Shown: positions 1-9,640, counted from the stretch's first letter. The stretch: 42,380 nucleotides of DNA from DATLGD01 sp035540755 (GCA_035540755.1 DATLGD010000101.1:1-42380), one strand, 5' to 3'. Translations and numbers: made by a program. Notes: generated from the letters alone by a model not told the origin.

Positions 1-110
1 CACCGCCGCCGACCAGCCCGGCGCCGGTGCCGCCGGTCGAGGTGCCGGCCCCGGACGGCGCGACCGGCGCCGACGATGACACCGGCGCCTCGCCGTCGCC
101 GGTCGCCTGA
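1..110 (+). CDS. C-terminal tail of an unknown protein (partial)
   Basis: The frame ending in TGA at 108-110 is open to the left edge. It encodes a low-complexity tail rich in Pro, Ala, Thr and Asp and ending SPSPVA. Such tails are common at the ends of actinobacterial cell-wall or secreted proteins, but nothing here identifies a family. The stop lies 8 bp from the stop of the S9 peptidase on the other strand, so the two genes converge. Because only about 35 codons are visible and GC-rich DNA has long open frames by chance, this is a moderate-confidence call. Confidence 0.45.
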   Translation, partial: PPPTSPAPVPPVEVPAPDGATGADDDTGASPSPVA

Positions 111-118
111 CGGGCTGG

Positions 119-1894
119 TCAGGCCGGAGCGGCCAGCCCGAGGTGGCGCGCGACGAACGCCAGCTCGGCGCGCATCTGGCGCACCCGCTCGTCGACGACC
201 AGCGAGCCGTGCCCGGCGTCGAACCGGTAGACCTCGTGCGGCGTGCCGTTCTCGGCGAGCGCGGCGAGGTAGTTCTCGATCTGGCGCAGCGGGCAGCGCG
301 GGTCGTTGGCGCCGGCCAGCACCAGCACGGGCGCCTGCACCCGGTTGGCGTAGGTGATCGGCGAGGACCGCTCGTAGCGGTCGGGCACCTCCTGCGGCGA
401 CCCGCCGAACAGCGACCGGTCGAAGGCGCGCAGCGGCTCCATCTCGTCCTCGTAGGCGGCGAGGTAGTCCGCCACCGGCACCGCGGCGATGCCGGCGGCC
501 CACCGAGACGGCGACGTGCCGAGGGCGAGCAGCGTGAGGTAGCCGCCCCACGACCCGCCTGAGACGACGCACCGCCGGGCGTCGGCGAGGCCGCTCGCAA
601 CCACCCAGTCGTGCACCGCCTCGACGTCCTCGAGCTCGGTCAGCCCCGGCCGGCCGGTGAGGGCGTCGCGCCAGGCCGAGCCGTAGCCGGTCGAGCCGCG
701 GTAGTTGACGTGCACGACGGCGCAGCCGAGGTCGACGAAGGCCGCGCGGTCGGCGGCGAAGCTGTCGCTGTCGTGGTGGGTCGGTCCGCCGTGCAGCAGG
801 AACACCGTCGGGAACGGGCCGTTCCCGGGAGGCGTCGCGACGAGGGCGTGCACCGGTCCGCCCGGACCGTCGACGAAGACGTCCTCGACCGGCACCGACG
901 GCGCCGGCCGCGGGCCCGGGGGAGCGAGCACCACCGCGCCGGTGGTCGACCGGACGACCGTGGGCTCGGCGGCCGACGACCACGAGTACTCCACCGCGCC
1001 GTCCGGCCGCGCCGTCGCGTCGCCGATGGTGCCGGGCGGTGTCGGGACGTCGCTCAGCGTCAGGTCCTCGAGCGAGAGCCGGTGCAGCGACGACCGTCCC
1101 CGGGCCTCGGCGCGCAGCAGCAGCGCGCTGCCGTCGACGTACCAGTCGGCCTCGAGGTCGCCGGGCAGGTCGACCTCGAACCGCTGCTCGGCGCCGCTGG
1201 TCGGGTCCCACACCATCGGCGCCGGCCGCCCGCCGCGCTCGTGCAGGCACAGCAGGCGGCTGTCGCCCGGCACCGGCGAGAAGCCGATGGCGTGCAGGCC
1301 GAGGCCCTCGCCGTCCCACAGGTCGCCGACGGTCACGCCGTCGAGGTCGACGACGCGCAGGGCGCGGTGCCGGGAGTCGCCGTGCTCGGAGTGCTCGAGC
1401 GCGACGAGCCTGTCGTCGCGGGACAGGTCGGCGACGTCGGCGTCGTGCTCGCTGCGGTAGAGGACCGAGGGGTCGGCGCCGTCGCGCGACAGCCACACCG
1501 TCGAGCCGCCGTCGTCCGAGCACCCGACGACGACGGCGCCCGCGCCGATCGCGAGGCCGGCGGGGTAGGCGGGCGGGACGCCCGGCACGGCGTCGACGTC
1601 GTCGCCGCCGTGAAAGGGCTGCCGCTTCCAGGTGCCGAACTCGTCGCCGGCGGAGTCGTCGAACCACCACACCTGCTCGCCGTCGAGCGAGAGCGTCCCG
1701 TCGGTGGTGCCGTGCTCGCGGTCGGTGACCTGCCGGCTGGCGCCGGTGCCGCGGTCCCAGGCGTACAGCTCGAAGGTGCCGGTCGGGTTGCTGACGTAGA
1801 GGCACCGGTCGGGCGCGTCGAGGGCCCACTCCGGGAGGCTGACGCGGGCGGCCCGGAAGCGCTGCTCCCAGACGGGGACGGCGTCGTCGCTCAT
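119..1894 (-). CDS. S9 family prolyl oligopeptidase-type serine peptidase
   Basis: The 591-residue protein has the two-part layout of S9 peptidases: an N-terminal beta-propeller-like region of repeated WD/SRDG-type strands (about 1-330) and a C-terminal alpha/beta-hydrolase domain. The catalytic triad is visible: nucleophile Ser448 in GGSWGGY, Asp531 in ANDPRC and His562 in DAGHGS, with the usual spacing. HGGP near residue 370 is the oxyanion-hole region. These enzymes cleave short peptides, often after proline or as acyl-aminoacyl peptidases; specificity cannot be read from sequence. No signal peptide is seen, so it is probably cytoplasmic. The ATG at 1894 is supported by a TAGCCT -10 hexamer 7 nt upstream and no Shine-Dalgarno, which suggests a leaderless mRNA. 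Confidence 0.9.
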   Translation of the reverse strand: MSDDAVPVWEQRFRAARVSLPEWALDAPDRCLYVSNPTGTFELYAWDRGTGASRQVTDREHGTTDGTLSLDGEQVWWFDDSAGDEFGTWKRQPFHGGDDVDAVPGVPPAYPAGLAIGAGAVVVGCSDDGGSTVWLSRDGADPSVLYRSEHDADVADLSRDDRLVALEHSEHGDSRHRALRVVDLDGVTVGDLWDGEGLGLHAIGFSPVPGDSRLLCLHERGGRPAPMVWDPTSGAEQRFEVDLPGDLEADWYVDGSALLLRAEARGRSSLHRLSLEDLTLSDVPTPPGTIGDATARPDGAVEYSWSSAAEPTVVRSTTGAVVLAPPGPRPAPSVPVEDVFVDGPGGPVHALVATPPGNGPFPTVFLLHGGPTHHDSDSFAADRAAFVDLGCAVVHVNYRGSTGYGSAWRDALTGRPGLTELEDVEAVHDWVVASGLADARRCVVSGGSWGGYLTLLALGTSPSRWAAGIAAVPVADYLAAYEDEMEPLRAFDRSLFGGSPQEVPDRYERSSPITYANRVQAPVLVLAGANDPRCPLRQIENYLAALAENGTPHEVYRFDAGHGSLVVDERVRQMRAELAFVARHLGLAAPA

Positions 1895-1901
1895 CGCCTG
1901 C

Positions 1902-1907
1902 AGGCTA
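1902..1907 (-). promoter_or_regulatory. -10 box for leaderless transcript of the S9 peptidase
   Basis: TAGCCT (reading the minus strand) fits TANNNT and ends 7 nt before the ATG at 1894. Transcription would start at or next to the start codon. No convincing -35 is visible. Confidence 0.5.
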
Positions 1908-2100
1908 GTCGCCGGGTGAGCCCCGGCCGCCCGGGAGGGCCACCGGCGACGACCTCCTACGGTTCGGGCGGATCACTGCCGATGGTCCCTTCTAGTCATC
2001 TTCGGCCGGACCTCTGGTTGTGGGCGCATCCGCCCTGCACTGTGCGGTCTGTCCACATTCGCGCCGGCCGTCTCGGCCTGCGTCAGCAACCGGGAGCACC

Positions 2101-5100
2101 ATGTCTGTCCTCCGGCCGGTCCGCGCCACCGCGGTCGTCGCCTCCGCCGCCCTCCTGCTGGGTGCGGCGCCGCTGCTCGGCACCGCTGCGGCGGCCGTGA
2201 CGGCGATCAGCGAGAGCCCCAAGGCGGGGACCGCGACCTTCGTCTCGCCGGCGACGGTGTCGGTCACCTTCGACAAGAGCCCGACCTCGGCCACCATCTC
2301 GGTGAGCCGCGGCGGGCAGGCCGTCACGGCGTGCAGCACCTCGCAGTCCCGCAGCGGCGCGACGATCTCGTGCAACCCCGGGACCCTCGTCGACGGCACC
2401 TACGACGTCAGCGCGAACGGCCGGGACGGCACGACCGACCTGGTCGGGACGACACACGCCTTCAGCTTCACGGTGGCCACCGCCCGGTCGATCGACGTCG
2501 TCCCGGCGAAGGTGACGCAGACCAACGTGACGGCCGTCCCGGTCTCCGGGAGCTTCGCCGCCGCCGAGACCGTGGTGCTCACCGCCACCGGCGGCGGCAA
2601 GAGCATCGAGCCCAAGTCCGTCCCGGTGACGTCGGGCGGCTTCAGCACCACCCTGGACCTCAGCGGGCTGCCCGAGGGCACCGTGACGGTGACCGGCACG
2701 GCGACCGACCCCAACGGCGGGAAGAAGGACACCTTCGACACCGCCGTGAAGGACACCGTCGGCCCGTCCGTCGTCTCCACCTCGCCGGTGGCGGACGGCC
2801 GGGTGCAGCCGGGGACCGCGGAGGCGCCGTTCTCCCCCTCGGTGACCTTCGACGCCGCCCTGTCCGGCGGTCAGCTGACGCTGCGCGACAGCGCGGGCAG
2901 CCGCTTCGCGGGCACCACCGAGCGCAAGGACCGGACGCTCACGTTCGTGCAGGAGGGCGGGAAGCTGCGCGAGGGCGCCTACACCCTCAGCTGGACGGGC
3001 ATCGACACCGACGGCAACGCGACCACCTCGAGCGCCCCGCTCGCCTTCGTCGTCGACGGCACGCCGCCGGCCGCTCCTTCGGTGACGGTGCCCGCCCTGG
3101 TCCGCGACACCCTGACCGCCACCGGCGCAGCCGAGCCCGGCGCGACGGTGGAGGTCACCGTCGCCGACGCCGCCACTCCCGCGAAGCTCGCGAGGAGCAG
3201 CGGCGTCGCGGACGGCGCGGGCCGGTACTCCGTGGACGTCCCGGTCGGCCCCCTCGGCCAGGGTGCGCTCTCGGTGACCGCGACCGCGACCGACGCGGCC
3301 GGCAACACCAGCCCCGCCTCGGCTCCGCGCACCGCCACGAAGGACACCGTCGCGCCGGCCAGGCCCGGCGTCGCCTTCACCCCGTCCGCCGTCAACGCGG
3401 CCAGCGCGAGATCGGTGAACGTGGCCGGCGCCGCCGAGGAGGGCTCGACCGTCCGCCTCACGCTCAACGACGCCACCAGCAACCCGGCCAGCACCCCGAT
3501 CGCGCGTGAGGGCAAGGCCGGCGCCGATGGCTACAGCTTCGCCGGCATCGACGTGTCCAGCCTGTCCGACGGCACCCTGACCGCGACGGTCACCGCCACC
3601 GACGCCGCCGGCAACACCAGCGCCGTCGGAACCGCCACCGCCGCGAAGGACACCAACGCCCCGGACGTCACCGGCTTCGCCGTCAGCCCCGCGAAGCTGA
3701 ACAAGGCCGGCACGACCGTGACCGCCACCGGCAGCAGCGAGCAGGGCGCCACGGTGGCGCTCACGGCCATCGACAGGAACGGCAAGAAGGTCACCGAGAC
3801 CGCGCACGGCAGCCCGTTCTCGTCCCAGCTGGCCCTCGCCGAGCTGGCCGACGGGCCGATCACCGTGACCGCCGCCGCCACCGACGCCGCCGGCAACCTC
3901 GGTCCGGCTGTGACGAAGACGGTCGAGAAGGACACGGTCGCGCCGTCCGTCACCGTCACGGCTCCGACGAGCACCTCGGCGAACGAGAAGAGCTACGTCG
4001 TCACCGGCAGCACCGAGGCCGGTGCGAGCGTGCGCGTGGTCGTGAAGGACGCGGCGGGCAAGGTGGTCGAGAAGACCGTTGCCGCCGGCGCCACCGGCTA
4101 CACGACCGGGCCGCTCGACGTCAGCGGCCTCGGGCAGGGGACCCTCACGGTGACCGCGACGGCCACCGACGGCTTCGACAACTCCACCGTCGCAGGCACG
4201 TCGGCCCTGCGGGACAGCGTGGCGCCGCCGGCGCCGTCGCTCGCCGTCACTCCGAACCCGATCGTGCTCAAGGACGGCAAGGCGGTCGGCACCCTCGCCG
4301 GTGCGGCGGCCAAGGGGAGCGAGCCGGACGTCACGGCGCTCACCGTGCGCCTGTCCGTCACGACCGGGTCGGGCACTCCGGTGACCGCCTCCGTCCGGCC
4401 TGCCGCGGACGGCAGCTACACCGCCGACGTCGACGTCACCCGGCTCGCCGACGGGCCGCTGACGTCCACCGCCGTCGTCGAGGACGCCGTCGGCAACGTC
4501 GGCCCGGCCGCGACCGCGACCGTGGAGAAGAACACCGTCGCGCTGGCGCTGCTCTCGACCTCCCCGGCGAAGGACGCCTCGGTTCAGGCGGTCGAGGTGT
4601 TCACCGCGACCCTCAACGAGCGGCTGTCACTGGCCGGTTCGAGCGGCGTCATCACGAACAGGAACGGCACCCGGATCGCTCAGGACGCCAAGAGCCTGTC
4701 GTCGGACGAGCGCACCCTGCGCCTCACCCCGAGCGAGCCGCTCGCCGAGGCCGGCTCGCCCTACACGGTCGCGTTCACCGCCGTGGACCGGGTCGGGGAG
4801 TCCGTCACGGGGAGCATCACCTTCGTCGTCGACGAGACCGCTCCTCCCGCTCCGGTCCTGTCGGCCTTCGGGCCGGTCAACGCCAAGGGCGTCAAGTCGG
4901 TCACCGTCTCCGGCACGGCCGAGAAGGCCGCGAGAGTCGCGCTGACGGTGGCCGGCGCCTCGGGCGCCCCGATCGCCGGCACGACGACCGCTGACGACAA
5001 GGGCGCTTGGTCGACGACGCTCGACCTGTCCGCGCTGCCGGACGGGCAGCTGACGGCCACCGCCACCGCCACCGACGCCGCCGGCAACGTCTCGCCCGCC

Positions 5101-7389
5101 GGCACGCGCAGCGGCGTCAAGGACACCGTCGCGCCGGCGCTGACCGCCACAGCCACGAACATCACGGCGACTGCGGCCAGCAGCACCGTCAGCGGGACGA
5201 CCGACGCCACGCTGCCGCTGGACATCGTGGTCACCGACAGCGCCGGTGGGGTCAAGAAGGCGTCCGCGACGGCGTCGGCCGGCAGCTTCAGCACGGCGGT
5301 CGGCAAGGACGGTCTGGCCGAGGGCCCGTTCACCGTGCTGGTCACGGCGAGGGACGCCGCGGGCAACGTCACCGAGAGGACGGCCAGCGCCGTCAAGGAC
5401 ACGGTCGCGCCGACGCTGACGGCGCAGGCGACCGACGTGACCGGCTCGGCGACCTCCACCACGGTCAGCGGCACGACCGACGCGTCGCTGGTCGAGATCT
5501 CGGTGAAGGACTCCGCCGCCAAGACCAGGACGGCGTCGCCGAAGGCCGACGACAAGGGCGCCTACAGCGCGGTCGTCGACACGACGGACCTCGCTGAGGG
5601 CCCGCTGACGGTGACGGTGCGGGTGCGCGACGCGGTCGGCAACCTCACAGAGCGGACGCTGACCAAGGTCAAGGACACCATCGCTCCCGCGCTGACCGTA
5701 CAGGCGACCGACATCGCGGTCGGCGCCGCCGGCACGACCGTGACCGGTTCGACCGACAGCTCCGTCCCGGTCACGGTCGAGGTGACGGACGCCGCGGGTG
5801 TCGTCCGCACCGCGCAGGTGACCTCGGCGAAGGACGGCGCGTACACCGCGAGCTTCTCCCGCGACCTGCTCGCCGACGGCCCGTTCACCGTGCTGGTGCG
5901 CGTGAAGGACGCTGCCGGCAACACCACCGAGCGCGAGGGGTCGGCGGTCAAGCAGTTCGCCACCTCGCTCACGCTCACCGCCCCGGCGACGACCGTCTCC
6001 GGGACCGCGACGACGCTCACCGGCTCGCTGACCCGCACCGGCGCGGGAGGCGTCTCCGGGCAGGTCGTCACGCTGACCGTCACGGACAAGGGCGGCAGCA
6101 CCACCAGGAACGCGACGACGGGCGACGGCGGTGCGTTCAGCTTCGAGGTGACGCCGACGCACGACACGACCTGGACGGTCGCGTACGCCGGCGGCCGTCA
6201 GGACGCTGCGTCGACCGCGACGATGAGCACCGTCGTCGCGGCGAAGGTGACCGCGACGGTAACCGGGCGCTACGCCTACAAGACCGTCACCGGCACGGTC
6301 GGCCCGGACAAGGACGGCACCACCGTGACCCTGCAGCGGGTGGGTGCGAACGGCGTCATGACCCCGGTCGCGGCCGGCGTCGTCAAGGACGGGGCGTACC
6401 GCCTCCGCACCTGGCTGCCCGCCGGCGAGTACGTGGTCACGGTGCCGGCGGCCGGCGGCAACGGGGCGGGCAGCAGCCCGAGCCTGACGACCCGGCTCGG
6501 CCGCGGTGTGGCCGTCGCCGACAGCGCCCGCGAGGACATCCTCGCGGTCATCGGCTCGGACGCGCAGGTGTGGGCGCGGTCGAGCAAGGCCTCCGGGTGG
6601 ACGCCGCTCGGTGGCGCGCTGGTCGACGCGCCCGTGGTGGTCGCCGGCTACGACGAGAGCTACGTCGTCGGCGTCGGCCGCGACCGCAACGTCTGGATCC
6701 GCGGGTTCTCCACCTCCGCGGGCTGGCGTCCGCTCGGCCCGGCCGGCACGAACTGCGCCGCCCCTTCGGCGGTCGTGTCGGGCAGCACCTTCGCGGTGGT
6801 CTGCCGCGGCGGCGACGGCGCCCTCTGGGTGGCCAAGACGGCCGTGTCGGGCACCCGGATCCCGGCGGTGACCAGCTGGTCGTCGATGGGCGGCGGCTTC
6901 CGCTTCGGCCCGTCGGTCTCCGATGTGAGCCCGAACGGGTTCACCGCCGACTTCCTCTACAGCGGGGTCGGCAACGACGGCCGGATCTGGTCGCGCACCG
7001 AGGACACCGGCTGGACCCCGCTGGCAGCACCGCGGTGCGGCGGGATCTCGACGGCGTCGGAGTTCTTCGAGGCGGTGTCGTGCCGCAACGACGCCACCAG
7101 CGCGCTGAAGACCTTCGCCGGCTACACGAGCAACGACGGGCGGGTCATCCCGAGCGCGATCGTCGGGCGCCCCGCCGTCGCGGTCGACGCCGACGGCGTC
7201 GCCCGGCACTACGTGCTCGGCACCGACTCGGCGCTGTACACCGCCCGCCAGGCGGCCGACGGCACGACCGGCGGCTTCAGCCGGATCTCCGGTGCGGGTG
7301 CGCACGGCCTGTCCGCGGTGAGCGTGAGCTCCACCGGGACCGACCGCAGCGCCGGCATGGCCCTGCCGCGGCCGAAGAAGGTCCGCTAG
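2101..7389 (+). CDS. Giant secreted Ig-like repeat protein with C-terminal beta-propeller-like region
   Basis: The 1762-residue protein starts with a signal peptide (Arg-containing n-region, then AVVASAALLLGAAPLLGTAAAA). The ATG at 2101 has a GGGAG Shine-Dalgarno at 2092-2096. A CopC/SbsA-like Ig domain follows (about 34-150), then a run of Ig-like domains of about 92-106 residues, each ending in a D-A-x-G-N strand and joined by K-D-T-V-A-P type linkers at residues 217, 414, 516, 610, 704, 810, 910, 1007, 1099 and 1191. The units beginning near 217 and 810 again look SbsA-like. Two other Ig folds cover about 1284-1470. The last 290 residues carry repeated W-x-R/W-x-P-L-G blades of a PLL- or tachylectin-like propeller. 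There is no LPXTG or terminal membrane helix, so it is probably released or held non-covalently. Adhesion or matrix binding is inference. Confidence 0.85.
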   Translation: MSVLRPVRATAVVASAALLLGAAPLLGTAAAAVTAISESPKAGTATFVSPATVSVTFDKSPTSATISVSRGGQAVTACSTSQSRSGATISCNPGTLVDGTYDVSANGRDGTTDLVGTTHAFSFTVATARSIDVVPAKVTQTNVTAVPVSGSFAAAETVVLTATGGGKSIEPKSVPVTSGGFSTTLDLSGLPEGTVTVTGTATDPNGGKKDTFDTAVKDTVGPSVVSTSPVADGRVQPGTAEAPFSPSVTFDAALSGGQLTLRDSAGSRFAGTTERKDRTLTFVQEGGKLREGAYTLSWTGIDTDGNATTSSAPLAFVVDGTPPAAPSVTVPALVRDTLTATGAAEPGATVEVTVADAATPAKLARSSGVADGAGRYSVDVPVGPLGQGALSVTATATDAAGNTSPASAPRTATKDTVAPARPGVAFTPSAVNAASARSVNVAGAAEEGSTVRLTLNDATSNPASTPIAREGKAGADGYSFAGIDVSSLSDGTLTATVTATDAAGNTSAVGTATAAKDTNAPDVTGFAVSPAKLNKAGTTVTATGSSEQGATVALTAIDRNGKKVTETAHGSPFSSQLALAELADGPITVTAAATDAAGNLGPAVTKTVEKDTVAPSVTVTAPTSTSANEKSYVVTGSTEAGASVRVVVKDAAGKVVEKTVAAGATGYTTGPLDVSGLGQGTLTVTATATDGFDNSTVAGTSALRDSVAPPAPSLAVTPNPIVLKDGKAVGTLAGAAAKGSEPDVTALTVRLSVTTGSGTPVTASVRPAADGSYTADVDVTRLADGPLTSTAVVEDAVGNVGPAATATVEKNTVALALLSTSPAKDASVQAVEVFTATLNERLSLAGSSGVITNRNGTRIAQDAKSLSSDERTLRLTPSEPLAEAGSPYTVAFTAVDRVGESVTGSITFVVDETAPPAPVLSAFGPVNAKGVKSVTVSGTAEKAARVALTVAGASGAPIAGTTTADDKGAWSTTLDLSALPDGQLTATATATDAAGNVSPAGTRSGVKDTVAPALTATATNITATAASSTVSGTTDATLPLDIVVTDSAGGVKKASATASAGSFSTAVGKDGLAEGPFTVLVTARDAAGNVTERTASAVKDTVAPTLTAQATDVTGSATSTTVSGTTDASLVEISVKDSAAKTRTASPKADDKGAYSAVVDTTDLAEGPLTVTVRVRDAVGNLTERTLTKVKDTIAPALTVQATDIAVGAAGTTVTGSTDSSVPVTVEVTDAAGVVRTAQVTSAKDGAYTASFSRDLLADGPFTVLVRVKDAAGNTTEREGSAVKQFATSLTLTAPATTVSGTATTLTGSLTRTGAGGVSGQVVTLTVTDKGGSTTRNATTGDGGAFSFEVTPTHDTTWTVAYAGGRQDAASTATMSTVVAAKVTATVTGRYAYKTVTGTVGPDKDGTTVTLQRVGANGVMTPVAAGVVKDGAYRLRTWLPAGEYVVTVPAAGGNGAGSSPSLTTRLGRGVAVADSAREDILAVIGSDAQVWARSSKASGWTPLGGALVDAPVVVAGYDESYVVGVGRDRNVWIRGFSTSAGWRPLGPAGTNCAAPSAVVSGSTFAVVCRGGDGALWVAKTAVSGTRIPAVTSWSSMGGGFRFGPSVSDVSPNGFTADFLYSGVGNDGRIWSRTEDTGWTPLAAPRCGGISTASEFFEAVSCRNDATSALKTFAGYTSNDGRVIPSAIVGRPAVAVDADGVARHYVLGTDSALYTARQAADGTTGGFSRISGAGAHGLSAVSVSSTGTDRSAGMALPRPKKVR

Positions 7390-7411
7390 CAGCACCGGTG
7401 TCGACGCCCCG

Positions 7412-7447
7412 CCGTCCCGAGGGACGGCGGGGCGTCGCGCTGCTCCC
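7412..7447. terminator. Strong hairpin terminator, convergent position
   Basis: A perfect 17-bp inverted repeat (arms 7412-7428 and 7431-7447, two central bases) lies 22 bp after the stop of the Ig-repeat gene and 20 bp from the stop of the opposing gene. There is no U-tract, which is usual in actinomycetes. It can serve both strands. Confidence 0.75.
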
Positions 7448-7467
7448 GGCAGACGGTGGCCGACAGG

Positions 7468-8520
7468 TCAGGAGGCGGCTGAGCTCGGCGCGCAGGACTC
7501 GGCGCGCAGCCGTGACAGCAGCGAGTAGGCGTCGCCGAGCAAGGTCGTGCCGCTGCGGTGCTCGCCGTCGACGTCGACCAAGGCGAACGGCCCGCCCTCG
7601 AACGCGGCGCCGTGTCGGGGGAGCGCCTCGCAGGACACCACCTGGATGCGGGCGGCCAGCCGGACCGTCGCCGCGCGCGCCGGATCGCTCAGCGGGCGGG
7701 GACGGGTGAAGTCGCCCGCCGGCACGCGCAGCGGCAGGTGCAGCGGGGCGCCGTCCTCGGTGAGCAGCTCCAGGGCGATCCCCTCCGTCGCCGGCCGCAC
7801 CGCTCGCAGTGTCAGCACGTCGGCCGACTCGTTGCGCAGCTCGAGCTCCAGCAGCAGGCCGCCGTCGTCGAACCGCGACGACGTCTCGGCGGCGGACAAG
7901 GCCTCGGTCGGCGGGATGTCGCCGCAGGCGCGGCGGCCGAGCTCGCCGGACATCAGCCAGGGGTCGAGCGCCGCGTGCAGCCGCTGCTCCCGCTCGCCGG
8001 CATCGGTCAGGGCCCGCACCAGCACGGTGGTCGTGCCGCCGGTTGGTTCCGGGTCGTCGCAGTCGACGGGCCGCAGCAGCGCGACCCGGGTCTGCCCTCC
8101 CGGGGAGACTCGCCGGCCCGCCACGTCGTCGGCGGTGTAGGCGGTGCCGACCAGCTCGACCGAGCGCAGGGCGACCGGCCGAGGCCCGGAGTTGGTCAGC
8201 TGCAGGACGATGGCCGAGGCCAGCCGGCCGTCCGGCAGCTCGGCCAGGTCGAAGACGCTCGTGTCCTCAGGGGTCCGCACCTCGAGCGACAGCGTGCCCG
8301 CGTCCGACTCAGCCAGGGTCTGCGTGCGCAGGTCGGCCAGCGTCGCCGCGGCGGCGAACCCCGCCGCGGCGGCCAGCGCCAGGAGCACCGTTGCGCGTCG
8401 CGGCAGGACGAGCCGGCGTGCGCGGGGTGCGTCCTCGCCGAGGACGTCGGGAGCTGGGCTGTCGAGCTGCCAGCCGGGACCGCCCTCGATCGTGACCGGA
8501 GGTGCGGGCCGCTGCTCCAC
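7468..8520 (-). CDS. Membrane-anchored protein of unknown function
   Basis: I do not recognise this 350-residue protein. It has a cytoplasmic N-terminus of about 45 residues, one hydrophobic segment (ATVLLALAAAAGFAAAATLA, about 45-65) and then an extracytoplasmic region of about 285 residues rich in beta-strand patterns, with two similar halves that each contain an L-x-N-S/L-R-N-E-S type strand followed by a phrase on amino-acid-like groups (GPRPVALRSVEL; ADVLTLRAVRP). Cysteines at several positions could form disulfides outside the cell. The GTG at 8520 is favoured because TACGCT lies 6 nt upstream, a leaderless arrangement. It is insulated from the upstream tRNA by a terminator. Confidence 0.7.
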   Translation of the reverse strand: MEQRPAPPVTIEGGPGWQLDSPAPDVLGEDAPRARRLVLPRRATVLLALAAAAGFAAAATLADLRTQTLAESDAGTLSLEVRTPEDTSVFDLAELPDGRLASAIVLQLTNSGPRPVALRSVELVGTAYTADDVAGRRVSPGGQTRVALLRPVDCDDPEPTGGTTTVLVRALTDAGEREQRLHAALDPWLMSGELGRRACGDIPPTEALSAAETSSRFDDGGLLLELELRNESADVLTLRAVRPATEGIALELLTEDGAPLHLPLRVPAGDFTRPRPLSDPARAATVRLAARIQVVSCEALPRHGAAFEGGPFALVDVDGEHRSGTTLLGDAYSLLSRLRAESCAPSSAAS

Positions 8521-8526
8521 GCGCGG

Positions 8527-8532
8527 AGCGTA
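8527..8532 (-). promoter_or_regulatory. -10 box for leaderless transcript of the 7468-8520 gene
   Basis: TACGCT on the minus strand fits TANNNT and ends 6 nt before the GTG at 8520. Confidence 0.45.
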
Positions 8533-8548
8533 CGACCTCCGGACGCGA

Positions 8549-8576
8549 CGAAGGGCCGCCTTCCGGCGGCCCTTCG
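8549..8576 (-). terminator. Terminator of tRNA-Pro
   Basis: A 12-bp stem (8549-8560 with 8565-8576) closed by a TTCC tetraloop begins 4 nt after the 3' end of the tRNA on the minus strand. Confidence 0.75.
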
Positions 8577-8578
8577 GC

Positions 8579-8657
<79 letters not shown>

Positions 8658-8676
8658 CCCGGTTGCGCCCGCGAGA

Positions 8677-9576
8677 CTACCGGACCGCGCCGCCGGGTGT
8701 CGCCGGGACGAGCTCGAGCACGGTGGCCTCCGGACGGCAGCACACCCGCACCGGCAGGTAGGGCGAGCTGCCCAGGCCCGCGCTGACGTGCAGCCACGTC
8801 CCGCCGTCCCGGGTCAGGCCCCTGGCCCGGCTGCGCGGCAGGTCGCAGTTGGTGACGACGGCGCCGACACCGGGCAGCCGGAGCTGGCCGCCGTGGGTGT
8901 GCCCGGCCAGCACCAGCCGGTGCCCGTCACGGGCGAAGGCCTGCAGCAGCCGCCGCTGCGGGGTGTGCGTGATGCCGATGCCGACCGTCCCGGGCGGCAC
9001 GGCGCCGGCGACCCGGGGGTAGCGGTCCCGCCGGAGGTGCCCGTCGTCGGTGCCGGTGAGCACCAGCGAGGTGCCGCGCACCTCGAGTGCCTGGCGGGAG
9101 TGCGTGAGGTCCAGCCAGCCGACGGCCACGAGCGCGTCGGCGGCGTCCTGCCAGGGCAGGTCGGGGCCGGTGCGCCGCGGCCGGACGCCGCGCAGGTACG
9201 ACAGCGGCGACGGCGGCACCGGCGAGTAGTAGTCGTTGTTGCCCGGGACGAAGACGCCGACGCGGCCGCCGGTGACGGCGCCGAAGGTCTCCGCCAGCAG
9301 CGGGACGGCGTCCATCGACGACAGGTGGTCCCCGGTCGAGACGACGAGGTCGGGGCGCAGCGCGCCCAGCGCCTGGACCCATCGGGCCTTGCGCCGCTGT
9401 CGAGGCAGCAGGTGCAGGTCGGACAGGTGCAGGACGGTGATCGGCTCGGCGTCCGGGGCGAGCACGGGCACCCGGACCCGGCGCAGCACCGGCAGGTGCG
9501 GCTCGACGAAGGGCCAGGCGGCGCCTGCGCCGAGCAGCAGGGCCGCCGGGAGCGCCGTCCGGCCGGCTCGCAGCAT
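8677..9576 (-). CDS. Calcineurin-like metallophosphoesterase, membrane-anchored
   Basis: The 299-residue protein has the metal-binding motifs of calcineurin-like phosphoesterases in order: DLHLL (about 55), GDH (about 83), GNND near 112 and GHTHGG near 232. The N-terminus (LRAGRTALPAALLLGAGAAW) is a short hydrophobic anchor, as in the YkuE-type family. It presumably hydrolyses a phosphoester at the envelope with two metal ions; the substrate is unknown. A longer upstream reading frame would run into the divergent gene at 9641; ATG 9576 is preferred because TACCCT lies 6 nt upstream. In M. tuberculosis a metallophosphoesterase (Rv3683) also sits beside ponA2, which supports the assignment. Confidence 0.88.
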   Translation of the reverse strand: MLRAGRTALPAALLLGAGAAWPFVEPHLPVLRRVRVPVLAPDAEPITVLHLSDLHLLPRQRRKARWVQALGALRPDLVVSTGDHLSSMDAVPLLAETFGAVTGGRVGVFVPGNNDYYSPVPPSPLSYLRGVRPRRTGPDLPWQDAADALVAVGWLDLTHSRQALEVRGTSLVLTGTDDGHLRRDRYPRVAGAVPPGTVGIGITHTPQRRLLQAFARDGHRLVLAGHTHGGQLRLPGVGAVVTNCDLPRSRARGLTRDGGTWLHVSAGLGSSPYLPVRVCCRPEATVLELVPATPGGAVR

Positions 9577-9582
9577 CCGGCC

Positions 9583-9588
9583 AGGGTA
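9583..9588 (-). promoter_or_regulatory. -10 box for leaderless transcript of the metallophosphoesterase
   Basis: TACCCT on the minus strand ends 6 nt before the ATG at 9576. It lies back to back with the plus-strand -10 at 9628, so the 64-bp gap holds two divergent promoters. Confidence 0.5.
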
Positions 9589-9627
9589 GGCGCCCGCCGC
9601 CGGGCAGCCCGTCATCCGGGGCGCGCG

Positions 9628-9633
9628 TAGGGT
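9628..9633 (+). promoter_or_regulatory. -10 box for leaderless transcript of the YqeY-like gene
   Basis: TAGGGT followed by CGCCGGC and then the GTG at 9641. The 7-nt spacer is identical to that before the DUF4177 gene at 16022. Confidence 0.55.
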
Positions 9634-9640
9634 CGCCGGC

